Shown: positions 63,872-64,000 of the stretch, piece after piece
Layout of the letters: each line of letters starts with the position of its first letter
Numbering within the stretch: position 1 is the stretch's first letter
Assembly: GCF_019047785.1 (NCBI RefSeq)
Contig: NZ_CP077290.1
Location: 4,588,001-4,652,000 of the forward strand
Length of the DNA stretch: 64,000 nucleotides
Direction: 5' to 3'
Origin: Enterobacter cancerogenus
GTDB lineage: Bacteria; Pseudomonadota; Gammaproteobacteria; Enterobacterales; Enterobacteriaceae
Made by a program: the position numbers and the translations under genes
Notes under the pieces: generated by a model
What the model was told of the DNA's origin: nothing
The model's input: only the letters and a program-made list of their open reading frames with translations
Database searches by the model: none

Positions 63872-64000
63872 TTACGCTTCCTGTTCCACCAGCTCAGCCT
63901 CCGCTTCCCGCGCACCTTCGTTTTGCGACAGCATCGCCGTAGCAATCCCGTTCCCCAGCACGTTAATGGCTGAACGCCCCATATCGAGGAAGTGATCGAT
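63872..64000 (-). CDS. C-terminus of a dicarboxylate/amino acid:cation symporter (partial)
   Basis: The last 42 residues of a gene that continues beyond the window. IDHFLDMGRSAINVLGNGIA matches the end of DAACS carriers such as GltP or DctA (LDM-R-A-NV-G). The substrate cannot be told from this part. It stands where E. coli has tar directly after cheW, so it is an insertion relative to E. coli. Confidence 0.75.
   Translation of the reverse strand: MDHFLDMGRSAINVLGNGIATAMLSQNEGAREAEAELVEQEA

Overview
The window is a piece of an enterobacterial chromosome, most likely Enterobacter or a close relative. Gene order from the tRNA-Leu fragment through yecA, tyrP, yecH, ftnA, yecR, azuC, yecJ, ftnB, araFGH, otsBA, uspC, flhDC, motAB and cheAW is that of Escherichia coli, and protein lengths match E. 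coli closely. The window adds genes not found at this locus in E. coli K-12: a liv-type transporter operon, an HD-GYP protein, an RpiB-like protein, an MFS pump, a Dcu-type carrier, a DJ-1 protein and a DAACS carrier. Genus assignment rests on remembered proteins, not on a search.

Region 1 (1-32346) is the right part of a lambdoid prophage with an HK97-type head. It ends at a 57-nt copy of the 3' end of tRNA-Leu(UAA) (leuZ). Integrase, repressor and the other attachment site must lie left of the window. The order is: early genes (replication initiator, PerC-like regulator, TGT/DpdA-like protein, MT-A70 methylase, RusA, Rha/KilAC, DUF968, DUF1133 antiterminator); lysis genes (two holin-like proteins, GH19 endolysin, nested spanins); a stretch of accessory genes (a reverse-strand gene, two glycosyltransferase genes, a small reverse gene); HNH nuclease and candidate cos; terminase, portal, protease and capsid of HK97 lengths with all crosslinking residues; head-tail connectors; tail genes with a lambda-like G/GT frameshift and a lipoprotein moron before the tape measure; tip protein and fibre; and an SOS-controlled end module (DinI-like, LexA box, UmuD'-like protein).

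Region 2 (32347-38988) holds an alpha/beta hydrolase and a complete branched-chain amino acid type ABC transporter operon (livJ-like, livH, livM, livG, livF) on the minus strand.

Region 3 (38989-50835) holds yecA, tyrP with TyrR boxes, yecH, ftnA, yecR, a membrane HD-GYP phosphodiesterase, an RpiB-family protein, an MFS exporter, the dual-function azuCR RNA with CRP sites, yecJ, a DcuA/B-family carrier, ftnB and a DJ-1/PfpI protein.

Region 4 (50836-64000) holds the arabinose ABC transporter araFGH, trehalose synthesis otsBA with a sigma-S type promoter, uspC, the flagellar master operon flhDC with its CRP and RcsAB sites, and motAB-cheAW. The window ends inside a carrier gene on the minus strand. 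The most interesting material is in the prophage: a possible DNA-modification pair, glycosyltransferases beside the packaging genes, reverse-strand and lipoprotein morons, and a UmuD-like protein that starts exactly where UmuD' begins.
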